Below, piece by piece: positions 38,178 through 47,063 of a stretch of 47,063 bases of DNA. The notes below the pieces were generated by a model. That model was not told the DNA's origin. It did no database searches and saw nothing but the letters and a program-made list of their open reading frames with translations. This DNA is from a virus, in the IMG/VR virus record IMGVR_UViG_3300033144_000536, positions 1-47,063 of that record, one strand, 5' to 3'. A program made the position numbers and the translations under genes. The stretch's first letter is position 1, and every line of letters begins with the position of its first letter.

Positions 38178-39944
38178 ATGAGCGCATACGACAATCCTAA
38201 ATTAATAAACGACAAATCAGCTTTAGCTTGGGCAGCGGCGGCACAGCAAGTCAGTCAAGCTGTAGTTACAGGTTATCAGAATTATGTAGATTTTAAAATT
38301 AAAAACGCTGAAACAGCTAGGAAAAAACAAGAAGTATTTGATTTAGCTTGGAACGAAGCTTCTTTAAAAGCTTACGAAAATGCTGACAAGACTTACGAAG
38401 ATCTTGAAGACGCTGGTTTAGAAGACTCTTTAATAGCCAAAGGTAAAGAGATGCAAGTTAGACTAATGGAAGGTGTTGGTAAACCTGGTGACGATGATTA
38501 CGTAATGGGTTCTATAGAAGCTCAAACTATTTTAAAAACTAGAGGAGGTTTAACAAAAGAACAAAGAAAAGAATATAGTGATAAAGTTTCTGCTGCAAAT
38601 AAAAACTTAAGAGATTTACAAAACGATGCTGGTATAATACTATCAGACGTGCAAGATGTAGAATTATATAAAGATGGACCAGGTCCAGGTCGCGAATCAA
38701 ACTGGGAAGGTGGTAATTTTCAAGAACAACTAGGTACTCAATTAGCAGCTTTTGGTTTATCAAACATTTCAGCTGAAGGAACAACTGTTAATAGCAAAGA
38801 TTATAGGAGATTAAGTAACGGTGATAGAGTAGTAGAAGTTGTAACTACAGTTGCAAAAGGTTCTAAAATATTAAAAGGTGGTTTAGGAGAAGGTGGATGG
38901 TTAGCAGAGGCTAAAAACAAAGATGCTAATAACACATATAAAGTAAATGAAGATGGTAGTGTTACTTTTACATGGAAGAAAAACATGAAAAACTGGGACG
39001 GTCAGTTGTTAAAAGCAACTGAAGCAGCCACTGATGGAAATCAAACTTTAGTAGATGCTAATATACTAGATAAATCAAAAGGTGAAATAACAGCTAGTTT
39101 TAAAACAGCTTGGACGCCTGTTGGAGATACCATACGTACAGATGCTGGTAAAGTTAGAACTTTAGTAGCGTCTGAATTTATAGATATGAAAGGCATAGAC
39201 AAGGCTTTAGAGAAACAATTAGATGGAAGATTAGCTAGTTTGTACGCTTTACCACCAAGAGATAAGAAAGCTTATATGGAACAACGCTTAGAAATGGGTG
39301 ATATTAATATTAACGAGTTTGTCCAACTAACAGAAGAACAGCAAAAATCGTGGTTAAGGTTAGCTGAAATAAATAAAATACGAGAAGACGCCGGATTAAC
39401 TAGCTCTATGAATATCGACCAGTTAATGGCGAGTACAAATCCAGATACTAATAAAAAGTATACTCGTGAAGAGGCTGAAGATGAAGTAGGTGAAACACCT
39501 GGCTTTGGTTTTGTTAGAAGAGAATTAACAGACGACGACATAAAGCAACTAAAAGAAAGAGGTCTTACTAATTACAAAGCTGGTGAATATGGTTACTTCA
39601 AAGAATCAGATCCATCTGTGTCTTATGCACCGCAAGGCGGTAGAGGTTTAAGCGCCGCTCAACAAACAGCCTTGTCTAATAAAAACGCTCAAGTAAATAG
39701 ATTTGAAAATACAAACTTTAGAGGTGATATATTTAGCGCAGCTATGTCTGGTAGATTATCTAAACCACAAGCTGGTGATAGAAAAATAATGTCTTCTGGA
39801 AATAATTGGAAACCAATGATATGGGTGAAGTCTAGTTCAGAAGGTGTAACAGGCGCTGGTGCTTGGGTAACTTCAAAACACAATGGAAAATCCTCATTTA
39901 CTAATGATGAAAGAGCACAGTTAGCAGATTACGTTGACTTATAA
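38178..39944 (+). CDS. Internal virion protein (588 aa)
   Basis: An N-terminal 200 residues of long helices (LAWAAAAQQVSQAVVTGYQN, ARKKQEVFDLAWNEASLKAYE) followed by mixed alpha/beta segments with several Gly/Asp-rich turns. It is charged, with no recognised catalytic motif. The place between the 237-aa protein and the giant ORF argues for a co-packaged, ejected protein. It may be related to helical cargo proteins of other Bacteroidetes phages. Confidence 0.6.
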   Translation: MSAYDNPKLINDKSALAWAAAAQQVSQAVVTGYQNYVDFKIKNAETARKKQEVFDLAWNEASLKAYENADKTYEDLEDAGLEDSLIAKGKEMQVRLMEGVGKPGDDDYVMGSIEAQTILKTRGGLTKEQRKEYSDKVSAANKNLRDLQNDAGIILSDVQDVELYKDGPGPGRESNWEGGNFQEQLGTQLAAFGLSNISAEGTTVNSKDYRRLSNGDRVVEVVTTVAKGSKILKGGLGEGGWLAEAKNKDANNTYKVNEDGSVTFTWKKNMKNWDGQLLKATEAATDGNQTLVDANILDKSKGEITASFKTAWTPVGDTIRTDAGKVRTLVASEFIDMKGIDKALEKQLDGRLASLYALPPRDKKAYMEQRLEMGDININEFVQLTEEQQKSWLRLAEINKIREDAGLTSSMNIDQLMASTNPDTNKKYTREEAEDEVGETPGFGFVRRELTDDDIKQLKERGLTNYKAGEYGYFKESDPSVSYAPQGGRGLSAAQQTALSNKNAQVNRFENTNFRGDIFSAAMSGRLSKPQAGDRKIMSSGNNWKPMIWVKSSSEGVTGAGAWVTSKHNGKSSFTNDERAQLADYVDL

Positions 39945-39959
39945 TAAAAATAAATAAAT

Positions 39960-42900
39960 ATGTATGTAAACCCAGAAACGGGACAACGATACACGTATGA
40001 CGAGCTAGTGGGTCTAGCTGGTGGTGTAGAACTTGTTGATCAATATATAAGCCAAAATGGCCTAGCTGAACTAGGTGATGTTGAGGAGATTGAAACTGAA
40101 AACATAGATTTTCAACAAGTCACTGTACCAAATGCGGGTGCAAGTGTAGTGACGGATATAGATCCAGCACCCGAGAATACGGAATTAGATTTGGAAAATA
40201 TTTCTTTGGCTTCAGCCACAGATGTATTTGATGAAGATCCTCTTAAAGAATTAAAAGAAGCTAAAGCTAATCTAGCTCATTTTAATAACGAACTATTTGA
40301 TCCTAATAATGGTAGAGCAGGTTTAATTCAAAGAAAAAAATTAGAAAAACTAGTTAAAGATGCTCAGACTAAAATAGAGCAGGGAGATATAAACTTAGAA
40401 GTACCTGAAACTATAATAAGAAAAGGTAATGAAGAGGTTATGCTGGCTTTACAAGGTGAATTTTCAGGTATTGTTTTTGATGATAACTCTTATTTTTTAG
40501 ATGACAAAATTACAGCTAATCTAGGTGGCAATAAAGTTACATTAGACTTAAATCCACTTACTGAAAAAGGTGAAAAAGAATTCTTTGAGAATTATAAAAA
40601 AATCCAAGAATACGAAAAAACAATTAAAGCCAAAAACGCTTTTGAACAAGGCGCATTTTCTAATATAATGAATGCTTTTGATAGCGGAGCTTTAAATGTT
40701 GAAGATGTTAATGACAATCTAAAAGACACCGCTTATACATTTGAACCTGTAGAACAAGAAGGTTTTGTAATAGGTTATGAATTAAAACAAAACGGAAAAG
40801 TAGTAGCTAGCGATATATTTGATCAAGAAATAGACAGTCCAGTAAGAATAGGTAGTACCGATAGTATAGAAAATTATATAGCTAAAAACTTTACTAAAGA
40901 AGATCTATCTAAGTCTATGGCTAACATGTATCCTTTGCTATCTACTCATTTAAAAACTTTAGATCTTGAAGAGACAAAACGTATTGATGCTGTAAATAGT
41001 AAGCCAGACGAAGAACTTTTTGATTACGATGTTTTATCTGGACAGTTTTCTAAACTTGCAGATATATTAAAAAATAAAGAGTATTTTACAGAGGCAGAAC
41101 AAAAAGCAATAGATTATATGCTTAAGTTTTCTGCTAACCCCGAAGGAAGAGGTGAATATGTAGACTCTGGAAGTATGTTTACAGAAGACGAGTTGGTAAT
41201 GCTTACGCCTGAAGAGCAATTAGATTATGTACGTAATCTAGATTTTTTAGATACTATGCAGTTTGCTCATGAAGGAGTTAGAATTGATAATGCTGCTTTA
41301 AAAGAAAAACTTTTAAATAATAACTTATGGTCTAATGCTATAGACTATTCTGTTAAAACACAAAGAGAAGGAGCGATTGCTAAAGCAAAACAAACAGCCG
41401 CTGAATCTGTTATGTATGATTATGACAGAAGAGAAAGAGAGTTAGTTAGAATAGGTTTGCTTGTACAAAACGCTGGTTATGACATTATAAAAGATGAAAT
41501 TAAAAGTGAAGCAAAAATAATTCAAAACTATAATGACACAACAAGTTCTATTATAGAAGGTGAAATAAATTTAATAGCTAATAGCTTAAAAGATATACCA
41601 GCTAAAATAGGTTATACTAAGACAGATGGTATTGTAGATAATACTTTATTTTTTAATTTAGAAACTACAAAAGAATTAACAGAGGATCAACAGCAGGTAT
41701 ACGACGAGGCTAACGCACGTTTAATGACCCTACAAAATACTTTAGGAAGATTAGAATCTGATTACAAAAAAACAGTAGAAAATTACGTTAATCATGTTGC
41801 TGAAGCTTCTCAATTTAGAGAAGGCACTAATGTTGTTGTCGGTAAAGACGAAGAAGGTAAAGACGTAAAAAGAAATATACTAAACGAATTTGGTAGTGTT
41901 TTTAAAGAATATGAAATAGGTAGTTTAGTTGCTAAAGACTTTACAGATGCTAGTTATAATATAGCTTTAGCTTTACCTACTTTATTTAATTCTGAATGGG
42001 CTATTAATGAGCAAAAAGCTTTACAAAGAAAAGAAGAGTATTATAAATCATCAGCAGCATATGATGATGCGTTTGGTGAAGGTGAATTTGGTTTATATTC
42101 TTTAAGAACTTTATTTCAACAAGCACCAAATATAATATTAGCTATTGGTACTGGATCTGCAGGTAATGCCTTAAAGCTTAGTGATGGTTTAGTTAAAACA
42201 TCTATAGCGTCTACGTTTGGTGTAACTTCTGGTACAGACATGTATAGGAATCTTAGTGTTCAAGCTGATCTTTTGGACATGGCAAACAAACAAGTTGAAA
42301 CTCTTAATGATTTATGGGAGGCTGGTAGAATAGATCAATTTGATTATTCTCAAGGATTACTTGACGCAGAGAAAACTATAGCAATGGGTGAAATGACACC
42401 GTTTCAAATAGGCGCTGCTTCAGTTGCTACAGGTATAATAGAAGGTGGAGTTACTAGATATATAGGTTCTGCTAATAACACTTTTAAGTTTTTAAAAGAT
42501 GTTAAAGGTCAAGGGCAAATTAATATATATAATCTATTTAATAAACCAAGTTTAAATGCTTGGGGTAGTTTTGCTATAGAAGGTGGTAAAAGAATTGGTG
42601 GTGAACTTGCAGAAGAAAACCTTATATACGGTGGAACACAAGGTATATCTGAATCTTTAATACTACAAAGAGATGCTGACTGGTCTCAATTTGATGATAC
42701 TACTTTAGCTACTCTTATAACAGCTGGGTTTGCAAACACATCTGGAATAGCTACATCAGCTATAACTCAAATGTCGGCTACTAAAAAGTTTAGAGAAAAA
42801 ATAAACAAAGCTACGTCTGAGATACAAGAAATGGTTAACCTAATGAATGGTCCAGGTGTTAGTCAAAATCAAAGAAAAACATTTACCGCAGCTATAAAAC

Positions 42901-45900
42901 AAAAGCTTATAGATATAGGAGTTGAGCAAACGGCTTTAGGCGTAGACGTAATAGCTTTAGGTTCTGAAAATGTAGTTGATCTAGTGGGTTTAAACGTATT
43001 AAAAAACAACTTACTTAGCGAAGCTGGTGTTACTCCTGATATGGATTCTAACCAGGCTCAAAACCAAATTGATAACTATAAAAAAGAAAAGTTAACTAAC
43101 GTAGAGGCAGAAAGGTTTGATCAAAACTTAAACAGCTTAGATACAAACATAAACTCTATAAAAGAAGGTGATAAAAACTATGACAATGTAGAGACATTGT
43201 TAGGTGATGCAGGTAGAAAAGCTAGATTAAACTTAGATGAAAACACTCCTAACTGGAACGGTAAATTAGATAAGAGACAAGAACTCGCACTAGTTGTAGA
43301 AGAAATACACAGAATGGAGACTGAGTCTTATGTTAACAAGGCTAAAGAGGATACTGAAATACAAAAAGAGTGGGAGCAATTGAAAGACAACGCTGCTTCT
43401 AAGTATGAAGGTGATAAAAGAAAAAAAGAATACAAAGAAAAAATAAACGCTTTAAAAGATGCTTTCTATGCTCAAAGCGGTAGAGCTTTATTTGATCAAG
43501 ACACTAGAGTAGTAACTGTATCTAGTGATATAGACTTTAAGGCAGATCAATTAATGGCTCGTGAAAACATAGGCGCTTTAAAAATAATTGAAATACCTAA
43601 TATAGAAGATCAGATAAGCTACCTATATACACTAGCTGAAAACGGTAAGATAAACCCTAAAGACATAAGTCTTTTCACGGACAAGTTAAAACAAGGTGGA
43701 AATGGTTTTATTGTAGACAATGAATATATTACAATAAATAAAGAGGCGGCAGATCAAGCCATGGAAAATGGAGACATCAGAGCTGGCGTTGTTGTATACC
43801 ACGAGATTAGTCACGCTATAGATGAATCTTATTTTGATACTAAAGAAGAGTTTAATAAGTATACAGACAACCTCTACAAAGCTACATCAACTAGTGAAAA
43901 CCCCGTATTAAGATCTTTAAATACAAAGGTTGAAAATGCTTTGTTAAGTAATGAAGAGTATTCAAATGATGCTAGAAATGATAAAGGCGAATTACTTCCT
44001 TTTAATGAAAGAGGTGATACGTTTAAAATAGAATATGCTGCAGAAATGCAATCACTTAGCTATGCTTTAGAAAAAGAATTAAACTTAGAAGATACCTATG
44101 GTACTCAAAATATACTAAGTAAGTTAGCTAATAGAGCTGGCTTTGGACTGAAAGTGAATACACCTGAAAAAGCTTTAAGTTATTTAATAGGAAACAATGC
44201 GGCTTTTAGAAGAGGTGAGTTTACCTCTCAAGTTAGAGCAAAGGTAGGTAAAGAAGGTATTAAACCTAGACAAGGAGTTAGTGACTCTAAGCAAATAGCT
44301 GATAGAATAAACATTAGATTTGAAGGTAAAGAAAACTTTAAACCTATTCTACCTAAGGACGTAGATACTATGGTTAATAAAGTTGCTAATAGAGCATGGA
44401 CTAGATTTGGTAGTGGAGTACCACTTAATATAAGAGAAGTACATTACAGTAGAAGAACGTACTTAGATCATGCGAAAAGTAAACTTCGTGAGATAGCATT
44501 GAAATGGAATCCAGATTTAGGAACTTTTAATAGTTACATGGCTAATACTGGTATGCAAAGAGCTAATGCATTTGCCACACAACTAGGTGTTCCAAAAGGA
44601 AAAGCCAATGTTAGAATAGGTGAAGACAATGCAGCTGAAAACGTGCGGTCAACAGACAACACAGAAACCTTAAGTAAAAGAGCCGAAGTAGAAGCTAAAG
44701 AAGTAAAACCTACTTTAAAAGAAAAAGTAAAGTTTTCAAACCAAGCAGAGGTAGAAAGTAAACTAGAAGAAAAACTAAGTAAGGAAATTAGATATAGATT
44801 ACCTAAGTACAATGCTGATACTACTACAAAACAAAAAACTGATTTTGTAAATGAGTTAGGAAAAGGAATGCAAGGATCTTTTAAAATTATTATAGATGCA
44901 ATGGGGGCTAGAAACAAAACCATAAATCTATATGAACAATTTTTAAATGACAACTATACTACATTGCTAGGGCCAAATGGTCTTACAACTACGTATCTAG
45001 CAAAAGCTTTTCCTTTAGCTGTAGAGAAGTATGTTAACGGCATGGGTTGGGTTAAGTATGATAAATGGAAAGGTAGAACAAAAGGCAGTAAAGACGGGCA
45101 AATAGATTTTTACAGGTCTACTGAACTAGGTCCTATGGCTGGTAGCACCGCTGGTAATCAAAAAATACGAAGAGTAAAAGATATTAAAAACGCTATACCT
45201 TTAGCTAAATTTAAATCTAAATATATTAAACTTGATAATGGTAAGTTAAAAATACCTCAAATGCCTACAGAAGCTTTAGCTAAACAAATAGCTCAAGAGA
45301 TAGGATTAGACATGTTTAATGAGCAGATACAAGATAATGACAGTGAAATAAGAAAAGACTTCATAGAACGTCAAGAGTTTTTTGGAGCTGATATATTAGA
45401 TAATTACGTAGAGCAGTTAATGTATGATATATCTAGACCAAGCGTTAAAGATCAATTAGCTTTATTTACTGATGGCGAAAGAACAGACTGGTTAAATAAT
45501 AGAACTAGGTTTTATGATGAGGTTAAAAAACTTAACCTACAAGAGTTAACTTCTACACAGATTAAAACAAAATTAAAAAATGCTCATAAAGCTGTTTATG
45601 GTGATAGATTTACAAATGAACAACACATAGGTGTAGCAAATCAATTTGGCAACTTGCTTGTGCCGCAAAGAAAAACAGGTGTATTAGAAACAGAGCAAGA
45701 GTGGTTTGATTATTTAGAAGCCGTAATAACAAACGTTGACAATGTAGAAAATGTTATAGCTTATACTAAGGCAGATCAGTCTGTAGCAAGCTCACTAAGG
45801 GATTCTAGTACAATGGTAGAAGCTAGAGAGTTTGTAGAAAAAACATTATATCCTGCGTTAGTTAAGAAATATGGAAAACCTAAAGCTTTAGATTTAATGG

Positions 45901-47063
45901 TTGCTTTTACTCCAGCTTCTTTTAGTAATGGAACTACTATATTTGGAGATTTTATAGCTACAGAAAACAACGAATTAATAGGCGGTCAAAGACCTAATAA
46001 AACTCCTAGAGCAGGTGTGTTTGGGAATATTACCGACATTACTAGACTAATACAAAGAATAGATCCAGGCGTTGTTAGCATTGATAAAAAAGTTATAAAG
46101 TTTAACGATGGAAGACCTGACAGAAAAATAGACATAAATACTGGTGCTGATGTTCAAATGCAATATCTAAACGGTAAGTTTGAAAATAGTCAAGAGCTTC
46201 AAGATAAAAACAAAGTAGACGCTGATTTAGCTTGGAATTTCTTTATAGAGTTTATGACGTCTTTGAAAAAGTCCGGTTTAAATAATAACACTGTAGCTTT
46301 GTTAATGGGTGTTATGAATGGTAGTAATAATAGTGCTCTTAGGTTGGCTGCTCCTGTATGGGGTAGGTCTACTAAAATGCCATATGATACTCTTAAGATA
46401 CCTATGGTAAGAGATGGTAAGTTAGTAAAAAAACCTAATGGTGAACAAAAGTATGAACCAGCTTATAGATACGAGCATGCCATACCTGCTAGAGCTGTTT
46501 TGTTTTTTGCATATGAATCTATATTCAATGGCAATAAAGAAATCAATCTAGACTTACTTAAAGACGATTACAGAGTTACTATTATCCCTGTTAAAGAAAT
46601 GGACGATGTCTTAGGCAACACAGGTTTTACACAGTCAATGCTTATAGGTTATCAACCAGGTAAACAGGAGTGGTGGAAAAGATATTACAACATATTTACA
46701 AAAGGTAAAATGCCTCTTGGTTTACAGTCTTACGAAACTGGAGATGTTGTAGGGCAAGAGTTTGAAGACTTTTATAATTCAACTAACGGAACAACTGGTG
46801 TTGCTTTAAACGCGCAGCAAGTTATTGACAAAAATAACAACGCTGATATAGCAATGGAAAAAGCTAGACGAAGTCTTAAGGATTCTAAGAAAATAAAAAA
46901 GATTAGAATTTTTGATTTTGATGACACGTTAGCTCAAACAAAAAGTAATGTTTTATATACTATGCCTGATGGAACTACTGGTAAAATAGATGCTGGTACG
47001 TTTGCTAAAGATGCAGGTAAAATGGAAGCAGAAGGAGCTGTGTGGGATTTTTCTGAGTTTAGC
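39960..47063 (+). CDS. Giant multidomain virion protein (at least 2368 aa), open at right edge
   Basis: It starts at ATG 39960 (MYVNPETGQRYTYDEL) after an A/T-rich leader, and I followed the frame to the window edge without a stop. Long charged helical stretches alternate with Ala/Gly-rich hydrophobic ones (residues about 712-745: FQQAPNIILAIGTGSAGNAL). Residues 1281-1289 are HEISHAIDE, an HExxH zinc-peptidase motif with a downstream Glu. Near the edge, FDFDDTLAQTKS (Asp2319, Asp2321) is HAD motif I followed by DGTTGKIDAG and AVWDFSEFS, a phosphatase-type domain seen in large phage proteins. It is probably packaged and injected at infection as a polyvalent cargo protein. The 3' end is outside the window. 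Confidence 0.72.
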   Translation, partial: MYVNPETGQRYTYDELVGLAGGVELVDQYISQNGLAELGDVEEIETENIDFQQVTVPNAGASVVTDIDPAPENTELDLENISLASATDVFDEDPLKELKEAKANLAHFNNELFDPNNGRAGLIQRKKLEKLVKDAQTKIEQGDINLEVPETIIRKGNEEVMLALQGEFSGIVFDDNSYFLDDKITANLGGNKVTLDLNPLTEKGEKEFFENYKKIQEYEKTIKAKNAFEQGAFSNIMNAFDSGALNVEDVNDNLKDTAYTFEPVEQEGFVIGYELKQNGKVVASDIFDQEIDSPVRIGSTDSIENYIAKNFTKEDLSKSMANMYPLLSTHLKTLDLEETKRIDAVNSKPDEELFDYDVLSGQFSKLADILKNKEYFTEAEQKAIDYMLKFSANPEGRGEYVDSGSMFTEDELVMLTPEEQLDYVRNLDFLDTMQFAHEGVRIDNAALKEKLLNNNLWSNAIDYSVKTQREGAIAKAKQTAAESVMYDYDRRERELVRIGLLVQNAGYDIIKDEIKSEAKIIQNYNDTTSSIIEGEINLIANSLKDIPAKIGYTKTDGIVDNTLFFNLETTKELTEDQQQVYDEANARLMTLQNTLGRLESDYKKTVENYVNHVAEASQFREGTNVVVGKDEEGKDVKRNILNEFGSVFKEYEIGSLVAKDFTDASYNIALALPTLFNSEWAINEQKALQRKEEYYKSSAAYDDAFGEGEFGLYSLRTLFQQAPNIILAIGTGSAGNALKLSDGLVKTSIASTFGVTSGTDMYRNLSVQADLLDMANKQVETLNDLWEAGRIDQFDYSQGLLDAEKTIAMGEMTPFQIGAASVATGIIEGGVTRYIGSANNTFKFLKDVKGQGQINIYNLFNKPSLNAWGSFAIEGGKRIGGELAEENLIYGGTQGISESLILQRDADWSQFDDTTLATLITAGFANTSGIATSAITQMSATKKFREKINKATSEIQEMVNLMNGPGVSQNQRKTFTAAIKQKLIDIGVEQTALGVDVIALGSENVVDLVGLNVLKNNLLSEAGVTPDMDSNQAQNQIDNYKKEKLTNVEAERFDQNLNSLDTNINSIKEGDKNYDNVETLLGDAGRKARLNLDENTPNWNGKLDKRQELALVVEEIHRMETESYVNKAKEDTEIQKEWEQLKDNAASKYEGDKRKKEYKEKINALKDAFYAQSGRALFDQDTRVVTVSSDIDFKADQLMARENIGALKIIEIPNIEDQISYLYTLAENGKINPKDISLFTDKLKQGGNGFIVDNEYITINKEAADQAMENGDIRAGVVVYHEISHAIDESYFDTKEEFNKYTDNLYKATSTSENPVLRSLNTKVENALLSNEEYSNDARNDKGELLPFNERGDTFKIEYAAEMQSLSYALEKELNLEDTYGTQNILSKLANRAGFGLKVNTPEKALSYLIGNNAAFRRGEFTSQVRAKVGKEGIKPRQGVSDSKQIADRINIRFEGKENFKPILPKDVDTMVNKVANRAWTRFGSGVPLNIREVHYSRRTYLDHAKSKLREIALKWNPDLGTFNSYMANTGMQRANAFATQLGVPKGKANVRIGEDNAAENVRSTDNTETLSKRAEVEAKEVKPTLKEKVKFSNQAEVESKLEEKLSKEIRYRLPKYNADTTTKQKTDFVNELGKGMQGSFKIIIDAMGARNKTINLYEQFLNDNYTTLLGPNGLTTTYLAKAFPLAVEKYVNGMGWVKYDKWKGRTKGSKDGQIDFYRSTELGPMAGSTAGNQKIRRVKDIKNAIPLAKFKSKYIKLDNGKLKIPQMPTEALAKQIAQEIGLDMFNEQIQDNDSEIRKDFIERQEFFGADILDNYVEQLMYDISRPSVKDQLALFTDGERTDWLNNRTRFYDEVKKLNLQELTSTQIKTKLKNAHKAVYGDRFTNEQHIGVANQFGNLLVPQRKTGVLETEQEWFDYLEAVITNVDNVENVIAYTKADQSVASSLRDSSTMVEAREFVEKTLYPALVKKYGKPKALDLMVAFTPASFSNGTTIFGDFIATENNELIGGQRPNKTPRAGVFGNITDITRLIQRIDPGVVSIDKKVIKFNDGRPDRKIDINTGADVQMQYLNGKFENSQELQDKNKVDADLAWNFFIEFMTSLKKSGLNNNTVALLMGVMNGSNNSALRLAAPVWGRSTKMPYDTLKIPMVRDGKLVKKPNGEQKYEPAYRYEHAIPARAVLFFAYESIFNGNKEINLDLLKDDYRVTIIPVKEMDDVLGNTGFTQSMLIGYQPGKQEWWKRYYNIFTKGKMPLGLQSYETGDVVGQEFEDFYNSTNGTTGVALNAQQVIDKNNNADIAMEKARRSLKDSKKIKKIRIFDFDDTLAQTKSNVLYTMPDGTTGKIDAGTFAKDAGKMEAEGAVWDFSEFS

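Overview
The window looks like part of the genome of a tailed phage (or a prophage-like or metagenomic phage contig) that infects a marine member of the Bacteroidetes, most likely a flavobacterium. The DNA is AT-rich. Start codons are preceded by A/T-rich leaders such as AACTATG instead of Shine-Dalgarno sequences. One small secreted protein has a flavobacterial-type signal peptide ending in YSQ. The capsid, portal, connector and tail-stabilisation proteins resemble those of short-tailed Bacteroidetes phages of the crAss-like type. That placement rests on remembered family resemblance, not on a search. No integrase, replication gene or rRNA is seen, and no canonical tRNA.

Left arm (1-4208), minus strand: a tightly packed run of about 16 very small genes (39-86 codons) of unknown function, probably early accessory genes. 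Six copies of one promoter-like element (TACGA, exactly 9 nt, GATAAT) lie upstream of some of them, often overlapping the 3' end of the preceding gene. The gaps also hold four elements with a tRNA-type T-arm closed by an acceptor-like stem. Two of these are 40-42 nt minihelices with no D-arm or anticodon arm.

Divergence region (4209-4731): no gene. It carries nine TGTCA/TGACA pentamers within about 105 bp, an imperfect direct repeat and C/G-rich hairpins. This could be an operator or origin region and probably contains the late promoter.

Right arm (4732-47063), plus strand: the late module. In order it holds two short fibre-anchor proteins and two large fibre/adhesin proteins (4732-10380); a small unknown gene; groEL followed by groES (10789-12583); a small basic protein; a cluster of small virion or decoration-like proteins, several sharing a GAAK motif, together with an HExxH mini-metallopeptidase (13027-17057); a holin and a secreted protein (17064-17843); three small conserved phage proteins, one of which looks like two GroES-type barrels in tandem; a terminase-small-like protein, terminase large subunit and portal (18898-23795); scaffold and major capsid protein (23816-26509); a helical protein bracketed by two hairpin terminators; two ring/connector proteins; a very large muzzle protein and a stabilisation protein; a small GNAT acetyltransferase; two internal or ejected virion proteins; and a giant open-ended protein of at least 2368 residues with an HExxH motif and a HAD-type phosphatase motif.

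Logic: the left arm probably acts early. The right arm builds, fills and releases the virion, with a phage-encoded chaperonin pair available to fold virion proteins. The least explained items are the T-arm minihelices, the six-copy promoter motif, the pentamer array, the tandem GroES-like protein, and a GC-rich patch of about 350 bp inside the terminase gene.
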